Shown: one piece after another, positions 37,739 through 50,839 of the stretch
Numbering within the stretch: the first letter of the stretch is position 1
How the letters are laid out: every line of letters starts with the position of its first letter
NCBI GenBank assembly: GCA_015680905.1
Contig: CM027383.1
Location: 96,903,501 to 96,967,500, forward strand
Origin: Coptis chinensis
Taxonomy: Eukaryota; Streptophyta; Magnoliopsida; Ranunculales; Ranunculaceae
Direction of reading: 5' to 3'
Length of the DNA stretch: 64,000 bases
Notes under the pieces: generated by a model
The model's input: the letters and a program-made list of their open reading frames with translations, nothing else
What the model was told of the DNA's origin: nothing
The model's database searches: none
Position numbers and translations under genes: made by a program

Positions 37739-40011
37739 TGTGAAATGAGGTGGCAAAAAGACAATCAGAGGGGTTGATGAAGCCTGCTGATATTGAATAA
37801 ACAGTTGTTATAATTATGTATGCATTGTAACTTTTAGCTTGCAGAGTCACCGTGTTGTGTGCAGACGAATGTTTCATGATGATATTTTGTAAAGACCCAT
37901 GTCCTACTAAATTATATAGTTGCAGAAAATCATCAATGAGATACCCCTTCGGATATGTGCATCAGATGAATAGCCCCGCCCGTTGCATTTTTTTCAAAGG
38001 ATTTTTGGCATCCATTATGATGTCCAGATTTACAGTTTTCCTCAGTATGCTACGTAAATCTGGTAACATGTGCTTTAAGTCGTCTTTGTGGAATATTACT
38101 CAAAGGGCCAATACTTGTCTATCGGGGCAGCTTATATTCTTGTATTAACTGATCGTTTGTGTTGTATATCTTCGTTTAGCAATTTTATTCCATATACTTC
38201 GTCACCTTTATGGAAAAATTGTTTTATTCCCCATGTTCCTTCACTTGATTGACTTACGGAACGAGCATAGGTTGCGCTTTAGAAGCTCGGACATGGCTAT
38301 GTAAGTTTTGGTTTTGACTTTCCACACTCTGCTGTGGAGGGCCTAATACCAAATTTGTCGCAAACTAACACCTCTGCATAGCTATCCCCATAGGCTTGCC
38401 TTTCTCCGCTTTGAGGTGCATATAAAATTCGCCTTGGTGTACTTTGAATAGATTTGGTGTTAGGCTTGAGGCCTTAGAACTTGTGTTTTTGTCGAACCTC
38501 TTTCTAATGACTATACTCTTAGGGAAGGTATGTATGAGGATGATGCCTCAGGAACTCCATATGTAACAAGTTGATTATCAATAAAACAGGTGGGGGTCAG
38601 CCTTAACCCCAGCTTAACTTTTTTTTAAAAAAAAAAAAATCGCCTTGGTTAATTTTTACGCTTTTTTCTTAGTCAAGTCTGGAACTTTAAACAAACGACC
38701 TGTAAACAAAATAATTATAGGTCATTTGTTTATAGGTTGATCTGATGGCTACAAAGGGCAAGGGAGAGACAATATGGCTGCAAGCCTGCAAACGAGTATG
38801 CGATGGATATCCATGGAGATTAGTGGGTAGTCCTTAACTGAAAGTGGGTAGCCCTTAGCTGAAATTATCGAGGCATACTACATTACATTCCGCACAACAG
38901 AGGCAGGGCATTTCCTTTCATTTTCTTTTTAAAATTTTTGAAGGTGCAAAATCAAGAGCAAATTCTCATCTAAACTTTGCGTATTACCTGCAGAAGGCAA
39001 GTAGGCAGTGACTAAAGTATTAAACTTGTTGAGAAGAAATAACATCACTATTTCGCATATGTTTTGCCAAAATGGTTGTTGACCCTTGGCAAGTTGGCAG
39101 TCATGCTCCATGTCTCAAAGATCTGTGGTTAAACCGATTGTGATTTCCTAAAGGCTGTAGAGCTTCTAACAAAAAAATTTATAGACAGACCGAGAGCAGT
39201 ATTTCCTACTCATATTTTTAATAGGCACACCCAGAATAGTATTTCCTACTCATTTCACATAAACATGAACATGAAATATAGAAACAGGGCCTACTTTGTT
39301 GGTTTTTTACATTTACATTCCTACATATACATGCATCAACAATAAAGTTCTGTTCTCGTAGGCTTTCATATACTGCCTGTATAAGTGTATAGTTGTGGTT
39401 TCCAGCCCTCCACCTGTTTCTCACAGAATCTCAGAAGCCTTCAACTTTCGCTGAGTACTCCCTGTATAATTTGTTTATTTTCTAAACATGCCAAAGACCA
39501 AGATGCAAATATATGATACAAATAAATCATAAATAAGTGTCATGGACACAAATTTCTTTATTGCAACTCCTAGTACACATTTACTGAAATAGTAGAAATA
39601 AGTCACTCAAGTCTCCAACCGTTCAATGAAAATATTATATAGCCATGAAGAATTGTTACCTTGGCACAGGCTCCACCATTGGACTGTTAAAACATCTTAT
39701 GCAGGCGCCAGATCATAAATTATGGTTAAAAGCACAAGAATAAATCAAATGAACGATCTAAGTTTACAACAACCACAATTGACATCACCGAACAGTAACA
39801 ACAGGTATCCAAAACTATAGCAGGCATTGCCTTCTTTTCCTATTTCTCAAAGATACTGTTCCCACTACAAGCACAAACTCACCAGCCAATGTTATAAGCT
39901 TCATTCCTTTATAGATATGATGGAGCAATAGGCACATTGAGACACTGGGTATCTGAGAATGAAGTGCCTGAGGAATCACTGCAGAGAATGAGAGACAGAA
40001 AATAATGATCC
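37739..40011. other. intergenic between convergent GLX2-2 and STAR/KH genes
   Basis: Both flanking genes end here, so it holds two 3' UTRs. A second, imperfect copy of the GLX2-2 stop-codon region occurs at 37757-37780. A short stretch at 38588-38620 (GGTGGGGGTCAGCCTTAACC, then poly(A)-like) resembles the 3' end of the SINE at 61443. No gene found. Confidence 0.5.
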
Positions 40012-43000
40012 CTACCGTCCTGTTTTCGCACGCTTCATCCCACTTGAATTGAAAGGAGAAACACTTCCACTTGGTCGAGGACTCTCTTCTCTCAGATTAG
40101 AATTTAGCAGTGCCAGTTCACGTAGCTGTTGCCTTTTATAGAAATCCTGTGACTCATCCTGTGGATGTATAGAAGGATGACACCAACTACGTTAGCACTA
40201 AGGACCAAAAAAGAATATCAGATAGTCACTTTGCTTCTGGCATACATAACTTACACGGAAGGAGAAACAGAATTAAACCATGAGATACCTTTCATATCAC
40301 ATAAATAGGCAATTGTCCAATTTAAAGGGAACCTTTTTCTCCAACCATTTTTTAATGTCCAAACTAATGTAGTAGCAAAGATACCGCATTTCCATTTCTT
40401 TTCTAAGTTACATGGACACTTCATACTTTTTGAAAAATCAGAGACACACGGACACTCGTGTCACACAGACGGATACATTGTGCATAAGGGTTTCTTCTAT
40501 TACCTAAAAGACTAAGAAAATAATCGATTGACATAGTTAGAACTTAGAACTCTATGATATGCTTCATAGTTATTTATTTGTTAGGAGGCGCTGTGTAAGA
40601 TCTTGAGCCTAAGAATTAGTTGTGTAAATAAAGAATAGTAATATGTTTATGTTTAATTAGCCGTGCTCCCATGTCTAACTTTATATAGGTCGCTGTGTTG
40701 GACACTCCGTTTCCATGCCGGATACCAATAAGCTTATCCGTGTCCATTTGTGTTAGATTCCAAATAAACTAACATTACTGTGCCCAGTTTGACTCGAAGC
40801 AATACATTTTCTTTTGTTTCTTCTTCATTTTGAAACATCAATTTGGAAGAGGAAAAAAAAAGTCAGTGTGAGGAGTGTCATATGTATTAGCCATACATTC
40901 AATAAGAATACAAGTTTTGTCCCACCCTCAAGGAGGCATCACTTGGTATGGATGAGGATTGCAGGTGAATTGAACACACCACAAAACCAGCAACCCCACC
41001 ACTATCATGCATACAAGTTAGAAAACACTAACTACAACATTCTTGCCCTCAACAATCAGTAGGCCTGTTCTATAAATGGTAGAACAGTTAAAGTAGTAAA
41101 AGATAACCAAGAAAAGTGAGATTGGATTACTTCAGCATACAAGACGTCCAGAAGGAGCAGAAGAATGGTACTGCCCCAAATCTATGATATCTGTACCATG
41201 TACTATGCGTACATGGAAAGAGATCTTATACCTACTACCAGACATGAGTACTTCATTGAAAACCAAAAAATAACACCAGAAATAATATAAGAAATTTTCT
41301 CCTTTTTATTATTTCATAATTCCGAACGAGTTCCAGCAGTGTTATTGCTTAATTATATATAACTGAATCCTACTAGAACTGCAACAAATTGTTGGATTGG
41401 AGAACATACCACTGGTTTAAGCAACTCTTCAAGAATTTCCTGTGCCTGTCTCAGCCGTGTATCAACAATATTCGCTGGTAACTCAGCCTCAACCAAAATA
41501 TGCAGAGGTTGGTTGAGGTGCTCATAACCTGGCCTTCCTCGTAGCTTATCCTCCTTAGGGGTGAAATAACAGATAATTAGCAAGAATAAACAACATTACC
41601 AACAAATTTAAGTTGAAATAGACTTGCCTCAAATAAAATACTTTTTTTTTTCCGTTAAACATATAAGACTTGACTCTAGCAAATGCTTTGTTTTTCTAGT
41701 TTATAAATCTCTTCAAGGGAAAAGAAAAATGAAAAATAAAAAAGGAACTTGACTTGAGCAAAGTCATGAACAAGTAAACAATATTAGCTATTTCAGAGAA
41801 ATTTACAACATACTTTCACTTTCACCGAGCTACGGTACATCTTGGAAAAACATGTATTACCTTTCCTGGATCTTTTATGGAACCTTTTCCTCTGATGTAG
41901 ACACGGCAACCTGTAGACGCCTCCACCCTTTTTAGTGAATTCCCCCTGGGGCCTAGCAGTCGCCCAACAAAATTGAACTAATCCATGACAACAACGTCAG
42001 TCTCAATTCCTTTTTAGGGGTAAAATCAATGGTTTACAAGAAATGCTGTCAAAATATGACTAAAATTTATGAGCAGAAAACTTACATTTGGATAACTATC
42101 AACTGGAATTTCCAAACGCAAAATCTTTTTAACAATGTATGAACTTGGGCTTGCTGGTGCCCCTTGCCAGTCCATTGTCACCCCTTGTGGTACACCTAAT
42201 CTCTGTCGTACATAGAAGCAAAAGTCACTATGCGCATTTCAGAGATGTGAGGCATATCTAAACAGAGGCTCTTTGGACACTTTCCCAAACCAATCGGAAT
42301 CTAACTGGAGAACTAATTAGCCTCAAATTTCAACACAAACTTGTTCAGAAAAAAAAATAATCTTCAGAAGATAATAAAACACCGTGTTCAGTGCACACAA
42401 ACTACTAAATCAATCCTACTAAACTGGAAAGTAAATCCAAAAGGAACCTTGAAGTCCAAGGAACGATATCTATAAACATGGATTCTTCTATGCAAAAAGA
42501 AAATACTAAATAAATCAATTCCTAAATCTACTAACTATAAGATAGAATAATGCTAGTTGCCAAAATCACGCTTCTTGTCCTACATCAATTTGGGCCATTA
42601 ATTTACAAGTTTCTCCACTTTTGTTGGCATCAGAAAGCCATAGCCCATGGGTAAACAAAATCAAGAGGTCGCTCACTGTTTCATTTAGTAAGCTGCATGT
42701 GATACGCTCCACCTTTGGATCTTCAACCCTCTCATTTGAACAGTTTAAGAGTTAGTCATAATCTGCTTGAAGTAGGCAGTCCTAAAGAATATCAAAACAT
42801 TCCAGAGAAAACTTTTTTTATCTTTTAAATTGTAGAATAACTTTTTAAATAGATATGCATTTGGATGAAGTTAGAACTTCAACTACTATTTCCCTCTCCT
42901 CACCAGCAAATTTCCAAGAATCTTACCCGAGCAAGAACCATGTGCGATCCACAATCATTTATTATTGTCCTTGATACGACAAAGAATTTAAAATCTCAAT

Positions 43001-45507
43001 GAAAAATCAATCTCTATCTTCTCCCTATCATTTGCATACCCCTTTCTATTGAGATTTATATCCCGGTCTCCATTCTCCCTTTTCATGTTTTCCTCGAGAA
43101 TAAGAAGAAGAGGAGTTCCACCCCCACCCCCTTCTTCATTTTCATTCAATACAATGTCAGTTCATCTAACACACACAAACGCACGCACACGGACGCCCAC
43201 ACCCGCACCCGCACACAGACACAGACACAGACACACACACACACACACACACACATAGTTAAACTTACTCGAGGCATAAATGTTGGTGATACCTAACAAC
43301 CAACTTACCTCAATTCATGCTTAGAGCCTTAGATAAACTGTCTCGTCGCACTTCTAAACAGCATTACTAACATAGACCTGTTTTCAGTTGCTCGAATATT
43401 GGACTTAACCATAAAACTAGAGGCATATGCTTGGAAAGATGGGATATTGTTTTAGGTAAGTAAGAGGTTAATGATACCTAAGAGGCTAAATTCCACCTAC
43501 GATATTGAGAAATTGCAGGGGCAGAAAATGCCCTTCTACGCCACTACATCCACACACACCTGACAATCTGACATAACTGAATAAGGAATCATACTCCATA
43601 TACATTGTCCCCTCCTCCAATGTACCCTGAAGTCGATGAAGCTATAAACCATTCACCGACCCAGGAAACACCCAAATTAACCCAGATAAACCAATCAAGA
43701 ATAGTTCCTTTGACATTAAAGACCACCTCATCCATTGTGGGCCTGGGGGAGTCAAAGATTCCATCATTCCTTCATTCAATAAAAGTATAAAACCCATAGG
43801 ATAGCCACAACCAAGTGCTCAAAAATACATTCCTTAAGTTTTTAAAACATTAAATTAACTGCTAAATTTGCAATATATTCCGTGTATGAATAGGGATTGA
43901 AATGCAAGGACTGATGATGGCAAAATTTAGGTAAAACATTATTTTCTGATTACAGTGGTGATGTGTGATAGTTCCTTGCCCTTCTGCTTAATTGAAAAAC
44001 AAGGTCGACATATATAGTGTCTATCAGATTGAAGCATGGGAACAATTAAGAAACACCGTAAAGGATAAAATGAGGTCCTATCAAATGAACACAACATGTT
44101 TTCATCTAATAAATTGGTTAACAAGGCTCACTAATTGGAATTCACCACTTTTCAGGGGAACAAGGTTATCCTCCATGATGAACCATAACATAGTATGTGT
44201 GGCTGGAAATAATTCATCTGGTTTTTCCTCACATAGGTTGCCTCTTGGATAAGGTGATTATTCATTATCAGATCAACTGGAGGGTTCACCTTCAAAATAC
44301 CAAACATAAAACCCTATGTAAGGAGTGCCGATGGATAGATAATCGGACTATGACACCCTTAAGAAATTTCTTTCTTGATGAGGTAGCAGAAGCTACATTC
44401 CGATTAAGTAAATCTCTAGTTACGTGTATGGTGTGTAGTGAGACTCAATGAGGCTAACAAACTTCATATCTTACTTTAAGGTCCATATATGCGTACTAGA
44501 AATGATTATATTAATATATTATCTATTCATTGTCAGATACATACGATTGGAATATATAGAACTGAATGCAGGTACATAATGAGTGCAGAGCAATTGCAAA
44601 CAAGAAAAAAATAAAATAAAATGAAATAAAAATAAAGGTAAGATATAAGCAAGTAGTAAATCAGTTACCTCCTGCAGGAGGTTATTCCAACCAGTTAAGC
44701 TCGATCCTCCAACATTTGACATAAGGTTTGGAGAAGACATAGGACTGGGGCTTCCATGATGCAGTCTGTCATAGTCACCAAAACCTGGGTTGGAGACCAT
44801 CCCGGACACTCGTATAATTTCTGTGCACGCGAAAGGGCACACGAACATGAGAAAATGATCCTGTTTCTTAAATAAATGTCATGACATCTGCTGCAATGTA
44901 TTGAAGACCGTCATTTTTAATAGAATAGCGTGGGCGTGTACTGTTATCTGCCTCCAGCATCTCAATCAAGTGTTATACTAAACGACTAATCATATTGGTA
45001 TGCTTGGAAAGTTAAAAAAACATTTACTAGTACAATACAAGCATTATACATGTAAAAGCTAAACTGAAGTCTTCATCCACATAATGCATTAAAAAAAAAG
45101 ATGCTTACTAGGAACATATGGTTGGTAAGCAAATTAGGAAAATAAATAAAGAACATTGGACACAAGATTGATGTTATCCAAGTTGAATAATGTTAAAAAA
45201 TAATGTCCAATAAAAATAAAAACTAAAAAAACAGGGGAGGAGGAGGAGGAGAAGGAAAGACCTTGATTTAAGAGGCGACTACAAATAGGGAGAACTTGCA
45301 TGAAGGGCCCAAGCTTTTGATGTTCGGCTAACAACTCAGTTAAGTAGTGACTGTAAAATTAAGGAACAGATTAATAAAAAAAAAAAAGAAAAAATTAAGT
45401 GTAATAAATAAGAAGAAGGAAAACCTGTCGTCGGAGGCAGTCCTTAATATCTGAGGAGAGGCGGTTCTTGCTGGGGAGAAATTGTGACTATAGAGGCTTC
45501 CTGACAT
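40012..45507 (-). CDS. STAR-family KH domain RNA-binding protein (Quaking-like)
   Basis: Seven exons on the minus strand: 45507-45425, 45350-45262, 44820-44669, 42202-42086, 41977-41861, 41553-41410, 40158-40012. They give 282 residues. The N-terminal part has the STAR dimerisation-like segment [20 protein letters not shown]. The single KH domain lies in exons 4-6 (about residues 125-215): [20 protein letters not shown] holds the GRLLGPRG nucleic-acid loop, then [17 protein letters not shown]. The C-terminus is a serine/proline tail ending MKRAKTGR, a probable nuclear signal. Family role: binds ACUAAY-like RNA and affects splicing or stability. Length and exon pattern match Arabidopsis At3g08620/At2g38610-type proteins. 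Intron 3 is about 2.5 kb with a CA repeat. The start is the first in-frame [20 protein letters not shown], conserved in the family. Confidence 0.95.
40411..40760. mobile_element. MITE-like GTGTCC/GGACAC element in intron 6 of the KH gene
   Basis: The left part starts ACATGGACACTTCATAC and contains ACACGGACACTCGTGTCAC. The right part contains TGTTGGACACTCC, CCATGCCGGATACC and ATCCGTGTCCATT. These match the element at 29190-29350. The two motif clusters are separated by 190 bp of AT-rich DNA, so they may be the two ends of one element. Tentative. Confidence 0.4.
43212..43255. repeat. (ACAGAC)n(AC)n microsatellite
   Basis: ACAGAC repeats pass into about 12 AC units. Intron 3 of the KH gene. Confidence 0.92.
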
Positions 45508-48260
45508 CACTAGTGTGCTGCTGATTCTGATATTTGATATTTGATATTTGATATTATTACAACAGACAAATACAAATATTTTTTTATAGGATCAATAAAC
45601 TCTTTGATTTCATCAACAGTAGTTGTTCAACACACAAACAAACTAATATTAATAATCAATAAAGATGTCTTCTTCCTCAACCAACGTGCGGTCTTGTGTT
45701 CCCTAAATGGGAAGGGGAGCTGGGAAGGGGGAAGGGCGAAGGGGGAGAAATAATAATAATATAATAATAAATTTAATTTGTTTATATATATATATATATA
45801 AGGAAATAAATGAATAAATGAGATATAAATAAATAAATAAAATATTTTTTTGTGTGGAAATGATTGCTGGGAGGGGGGGGTTCTTTTATTATTTGGGTGA
45901 AGGGGTGGGTAGCCGTAGTGTGTAGGGTTTAAGCCCTTCCCTTCACTTCCTTCCAGTAAAGGCTTATTAACAAACAGCCTACCTACAGCTGAGCAACACA
46001 CCCCAAACCAACAAAAAAAAATATATATTATTATATTTAATAAAAACAATAATGTTTGTTTTTCATTGTTTTTTTTTTTTTTACAGTGGAGAAGAGAGAC
46101 AAAATGAGCCGCAGTAGATCCCTGAAGCGTCATCATGAGACAGAAAAAGGGAGAGGAAAAAAATAATAAAAAAAACAGACAGACAAACAAATACGTGGCC
46201 CCCACCCACTCGAGCGCTCAAAAAACATGGTTACCGTGATAACCACCCATATATATTCATCTTCGGTTCCCACGATTCCACGCTATAGCTTTGTGCTTCG
46301 AGATTCTTGCATTTGGTCTTTCAAAATCAGCGCACTGTTTTCTACAGTAAATGCACCCTCGTGTGAATCATTTGACTATTGAGTTCTGCACCCATCATCG
46401 TGCGTACGACTTCAAATTTAAGATTTAATCTTTCGTGGTAACAAATGTACTATTGACCAATGGATGGTACAAATGTACTATATCTCTCAACATGAATATG
46501 CATTTACAACTGGAGCACTCGTATCAAAATGATAAAAGATACCAATATACCATGTCAAAAACACCACAGATAATAGATGTATCATCACAACATAAGCGTG
46601 CGGTCCTAGAATCTACTAGTTTGAGTGTGTCATGCAAGTGAATAACATCGGTTGCAAAATAGGAGATTCCAAAAACACCATTAACTAAGGGTGTTTGTCG
46701 ATGGGTACCAGTTTAACAGAATCCTAGAAAAAATCATGGTTCCGGTTTCTATTTTTAGGAACTGTATTAAAATGTGTATTAAAAAAACCGGACTATATAA
46801 AACTAGAACCGAATGGTTTTTTAACCATTCTATAATTGGAATCGTACGTTATCGTACTTTTAATATAAAAAATATTGAAAGAAAAAATATAAAAACTCAA
46901 AACGTTCATTTATATATTATTAAATTTTATTTATTAGTATAATATGTAGTTTTCATAATATTTAATGTTATAAATAATATAAAAATATAGTTTACAACCT
47001 GAAATATATGGTTTTATTTAACTTATTATTGAATGACATCATTATTTATATCAATATTTAAAAAGTGGCTCGTTCGTGCGATATTTTTGTATTTTTAGTA
47101 CACTTTTTTTAATAAGATCAATAAAAAATATGTGTAAATAATGAATCTCTTAAGAACCGAAATGAAAAACCGAAACCGAAAATACACGCTAGAAACCAAT
47201 GGTTATGGGTATGGTTCTACAATTTTAAAAACCATAAAGAATCGGAACCGAAACTGTAACATTAAATGATTATTGGTTCTTACAACACTAAAAACCGGCC
47301 CATTGACACACCTACATTAACGTTTGAAAAACATAAACAAAATCAAGGGTGGATCTATGAGTTAGCTATCTAGGGCTTACCCCCCCAACTTTCACTATTC
47401 CTGAATTATAACCCTCCTCCCTAAAAGTCAAAAACTAACCAAATAGTAATGGCTAGGCAGTTAAAATCGGTTTTCGAAACTAATCGGTCAAGGAGTGATA
47501 TGCGGTTAATCGGCAATTAATTGGTGATTTAATCGGTTATATCGAATGTATATATTTGACGTTTTCAAAATATATAATAGTATAATCATACAAAATATTT
47601 CTAAAAAGTGATCCGAGATACAACAAAAAATATCAAACTCTCATAATCACATTTAACTATCTCAATTTTGGAATACTACAAATATGTCAAACACAAAAAT
47701 TACGTTAAATATTTAAATGAATAAGGGGATTGAGAAACAATAATATTTATTATCGAGATAATACAATAATTTGTATATTTAACTTTCGTTATGGAGGGAA
47801 AAATAAGTAAACTCTTAACTTTGTGTATTTATTGGGTTCTATTATTATTAATACGGTTTAATAATATAATTCGTTAATTTTACATATTTTTTTGGATGGG
47901 GAACCGATATTTTCAATAATTTTTTTTTTTCTAGGTTTAGCGAGAAATCAGTCATCTAGGCCGATTAATCGGTCAATTCGGTGATTAAATCGGTTCGGTG
48001 AGAAAAATTAAAAAATCGGTAAAAACTAATCGATTTACCAACGATATGCGATTAATCGACTGAGATATCCGATATTGATAGCATAGAGTAATGACAATTA
48101 AGACTAGTAGCTCCCTCTTAAGGAGAATCTTGCATCTGCCCTGACATAAAATGATATAAGCTCAAACAATTGTATTAACCAAAAAACGGCATAGAAAAAA
48201 AAAATGATAGTGCACATACTCCAATTAGTGTGATTAAGGTTAAGGGAACCCCCTCCCTCC
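45508..48260. other. upstream region of the KH gene, AT-rich repeats
   Basis: Near the KH start there is a four-unit run of the heptamer GATATTT (45532-45556), a purine-rich stretch at 45708-45750 (pyrimidine-rich in the gene's sense, probably leader or promoter), a (TA)n tract at 45783-45800 and a telo-box TAGGGTTT at 45923-45930. Further right, 46720-47310 is rich in AACCG/CGGTT phrases and 47440-48080 in ATCGG/CCGAT phrases. Long frames here are low-complexity and not convincing as genes. Confidence 0.5.
45783..45800. repeat. (TA)n microsatellite
   Basis: Nine TA units. Confidence 0.9.
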
Positions 48261-48282
48261 ATATATATATATATATATATAT

Positions 48283-48660
48283 GGGGTAGGTTCCGTTTAC
48301 AACACATTTTATACAACGTTTTATACAATACCCTTTGAAAATATGAATTAAACCTTGATTCCTTGTATATATGATCTCCACACCATGGAGATCATCTCCA
48401 CAAAAATTCAGCTCATTTGGAAACTCCTAACCATGAGAAAAATTGCTCTCAACCTATGAATTTTTATCAACGGTCTGACAAATCATTTTGCAACTTTTTT
48501 TGGCAAACTTAGAAATGTTCAAAGGACCCAAATTTGTGGAGATTATATCCATGGTGAGAACATCTTATCTACAAAAAAATTAGCCCTTAAAACATCTTGA
48601 AGGGTTCGGTGGGGGTATTGTATAAAACGTTGTATAAAAAATGTTGTAAACGGAACCTAC

Positions 48661-48663
<3 letters not shown>
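48283..48663 (+). mobile_element. intact MITE inserted within a (TA)n tract
   Basis: 381 bp bounded by near-perfect 48-bp terminal inverted repeats (48283-48330 and 48616-48663) that begin GGGGTAGGTTCCGTTTACAA and contain TACAACGTTTTATACAATA. Both sides are (TA)n: 48261-48282 and 48664-48704. Insertion into TA microsatellites is the known habit of Micron-type MITEs. No ORF of note. A reverse-oriented relative lies at 15802-16143. Confidence 0.9.

Positions 48664-48704
<41 letters not shown>
48664..48704. repeat. (TA)n microsatellite flanking the MITE
   Basis: About 20 TA units directly after the right terminal repeat. The left flank 48261-48282 is also (AT)n. Confidence 0.95.
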
Positions 48705-48707
<3 letters not shown>

Positions 48708-48751
48708 ATAAGAAAATTTTACTAACAATGATAATAAGTTTTACAAATAAT

Positions 48752-49502
48752 TAAGACAAGCACGCAACACGTTGCGCCTCAAGTTTTTTCTGAATGACAA
48801 ATCATATCCTCATAAATACAAATTCGTTAGAACCAGCTGTCATTACGTTACTGTCCATAACTTTCTGCAACCTCTTAAGAAGCTCAACAGACTATTGTAC
48901 CAAGAAACCAAAAGTGTCGACGGAATGAAACAGTGTTGGTTAGCCTTACAAACATTCTCGTGTCTTCCCTGCCGCTGTTTTATTAGTTGTTTCTCCCACC
49001 TCATAGATTTCACCCCCAAGCCTACCAACAGAGATGCTCCAGTTACATCAACACATGCATGTATCCCTTCAAACCAACTGTAGATCAATACATCCATAGG
49101 TCGAAATGTCGATCTACCATAATTCGAATCAATGAGAAAATTGATAGGAGCCTCCTTATTCACTTATACCCCATCCCTCCAAAATGCATCACATAAAATG
49201 TATATAACATGATCATGTCGATATTTGAAACCTTAAAAATGTCTACAACGTATTGCATGGTCCCCGAAAGCATCCAGCCTACTCATTTTGCAAACAATAC
49301 ATAAACCGCCGTCAGAGTACAAAAAATCATGATGCGGTACTGGAGAATATAACGATACTTCACCGGCAACATACATACGTCCAAGTCCCTCTATCGGAAT
49401 AGCAAGTATAAAATCATTTGCGTGTTCTGAATGCAGACATCTAATGACTATTTTTTGACGAGCAGATAACTCAAACTCCCTCTCAAGACTAGCAACAATC
49501 AT
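48752..49502 (-). pseudogene. reverse-transcriptase relic, copy B (C-terminal part)
   Basis: Minus-strand frames read, in order, LSARQK, FILAIPIEGLG, a Cys-rich piece with CIVCKMSRLDAFGDHAIRC, a short frame break, INFLIDSNYGRSTFRP, then HACVDVTGASLLVG and a terminal helix-rich piece (VELLKRLQKVMDSNVM). These belong to the C-terminal half of the same plant protein family as copy A. The CxxC...HxxxC group is zinc-knuckle-like. Frame shifts and at least one in-frame stop show it is dead. It ends about 50 bp from the (TA)n tract next to the MITE. Confidence 0.7.
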
Positions 49503-50648
49503 ACCGTAAAACGTTTATGCCAAAACTTTTTGAATTGGGAGGAGAGAAATTTGGGTTGTTTGATTTTTTAGATTTTAAAATACAAATTTGTAAAACAAAT
49601 GAAACTTTAAGAGGGAGAGAGAGATGGGAAATGTTCAACTTCACCATTAGAGTTGAATCCTCCATTTAAAAAGATGTAATACTTGTAAGTCTTCATATTT
49701 ACTTTGATTTATAGACAAACCAAAGTAAATATGTAAATTTTGATCCCTATAAGAGATTTTCTATCTCTATATTATACCTAACTAGTATGAATGAAAAAAC
49801 GAGAGATTTTTGTCTCTAAATGATCATCTTCATCTTTAATTTCTTATCTTCATTAGCTATTTTTTAATTTGGAGCTTAACATGGAGAAAGAACTTGTGAA
49901 AACCTTACACAGGAGTTACTTCAATTAAAATGAAATTTTCTCATCCAATTAGCTTCATTAAACCCTCCCCAAGAGGAAAAGTTATCCAATTGTCATTGGA
50001 ACTACTCTTACACTAAGAATTAAAAACATAAAAACTAAATAAGATAAAAGCTAAAGAAGTTTGTATTAATTGAGGCTAAAAAGAAAAGCTAGTAAATGAA
50101 CTAATGAAAATAATATATCATGGGATTTTAGGCTATCCTACTTTTATATGTTTCAAGTATGGTTTATATGTGTGGATTAGTCAATGAGCAAAAAATATCA
50201 CTAAAGTCCGTTACATTACATACAAGCCCGAAATGTGATAAAAGAGCACGTGTTTTACTATAGCACTATTATTGTCCATTTATATTGGTCATGTGCAAAC
50301 GGGCTTCATATCACTAAAAATATCTTCTCGAGTCGAGTCAAAAGTTATACCCATTTGAAATTTTGTTGACTTTTAAGCCTTTTTGCTATTTGGGTTAACT
50401 TTTGCTTGACTTATTTAACTTGGTTTTTTGAAGGCTTTTTCTTCTTAAATCTTGGCTTAACTCTATGGAATTCTCCTAGCAATCAACTTAGCTATATTTC
50501 TATGCGAATTTGACTTATTTTCACACATACTCAATTCCAAACCCTTAAACATACAAAAGAGATTAAATGGTGATTCATTCACATTATTATAAACACAATT
50601 GACCTAAATGAAGTGTTCTTAAGGGGTTTAAACCATGTTTTTAGGTTT
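49503..50648. other. AT-rich spacer between retroelement relics
   Basis: No ORF, repeat pair or RNA gene recognised. Confidence 0.4.
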
Positions 50649-50762
50649 TTATTAACAACTAGAGAATTGAGGTCAAAATCGGGTAGACAGAGACTCAATG
50701 CATTGCTAATAACATAAATAATTTCATCCAAAGGCATTAGACCACAACTCCTAAGAATGTGG
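50649..50762 (-). mobile_element. isolated 110-bp fragment of the same retroelement
   Basis: Shares AGAGAATTGAGGTCAAAATC, then TCATCCAAA(A/G)GCATT and CCTAAGAATGTGGTTTT with 32885-32998 of copy A. In an intact element this piece lies upstream of the part seen at 51.2-51.6 kb, so here it is out of order and is a separate fragment. Confidence 0.75.
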
Positions 50763-50839
50763 TTTTATTTTTTATTTTTTAGTTTTTTAACCACAAATAT
50801 TATATTTTATTTTTATCGAAAAAAATAAATACAAATCGT

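Noticed and set aside
43605..43790. 61-codon ORF in intron 3 of the KH gene
   Set aside because: It has no recognisable similarity and is flanked by intronic DNA without promoter or splice support.
45627..46205. 192-codon minus-strand ORF
   Set aside because: It is made of Phe, Leu, Lys and Tyr runs from homopolymer and (TA)n tracts and lies in the KH promoter region. No domain is visible.
47440..48080. possible LTR pair from the shared phrase AAACTAATCG...GATATGCG(G/A)TTAATCG
   Set aside because: Similarity is limited to about 35 bp in low-complexity ATCGG-rich DNA, with no PBS, TG..CA ends or polypurine tract.
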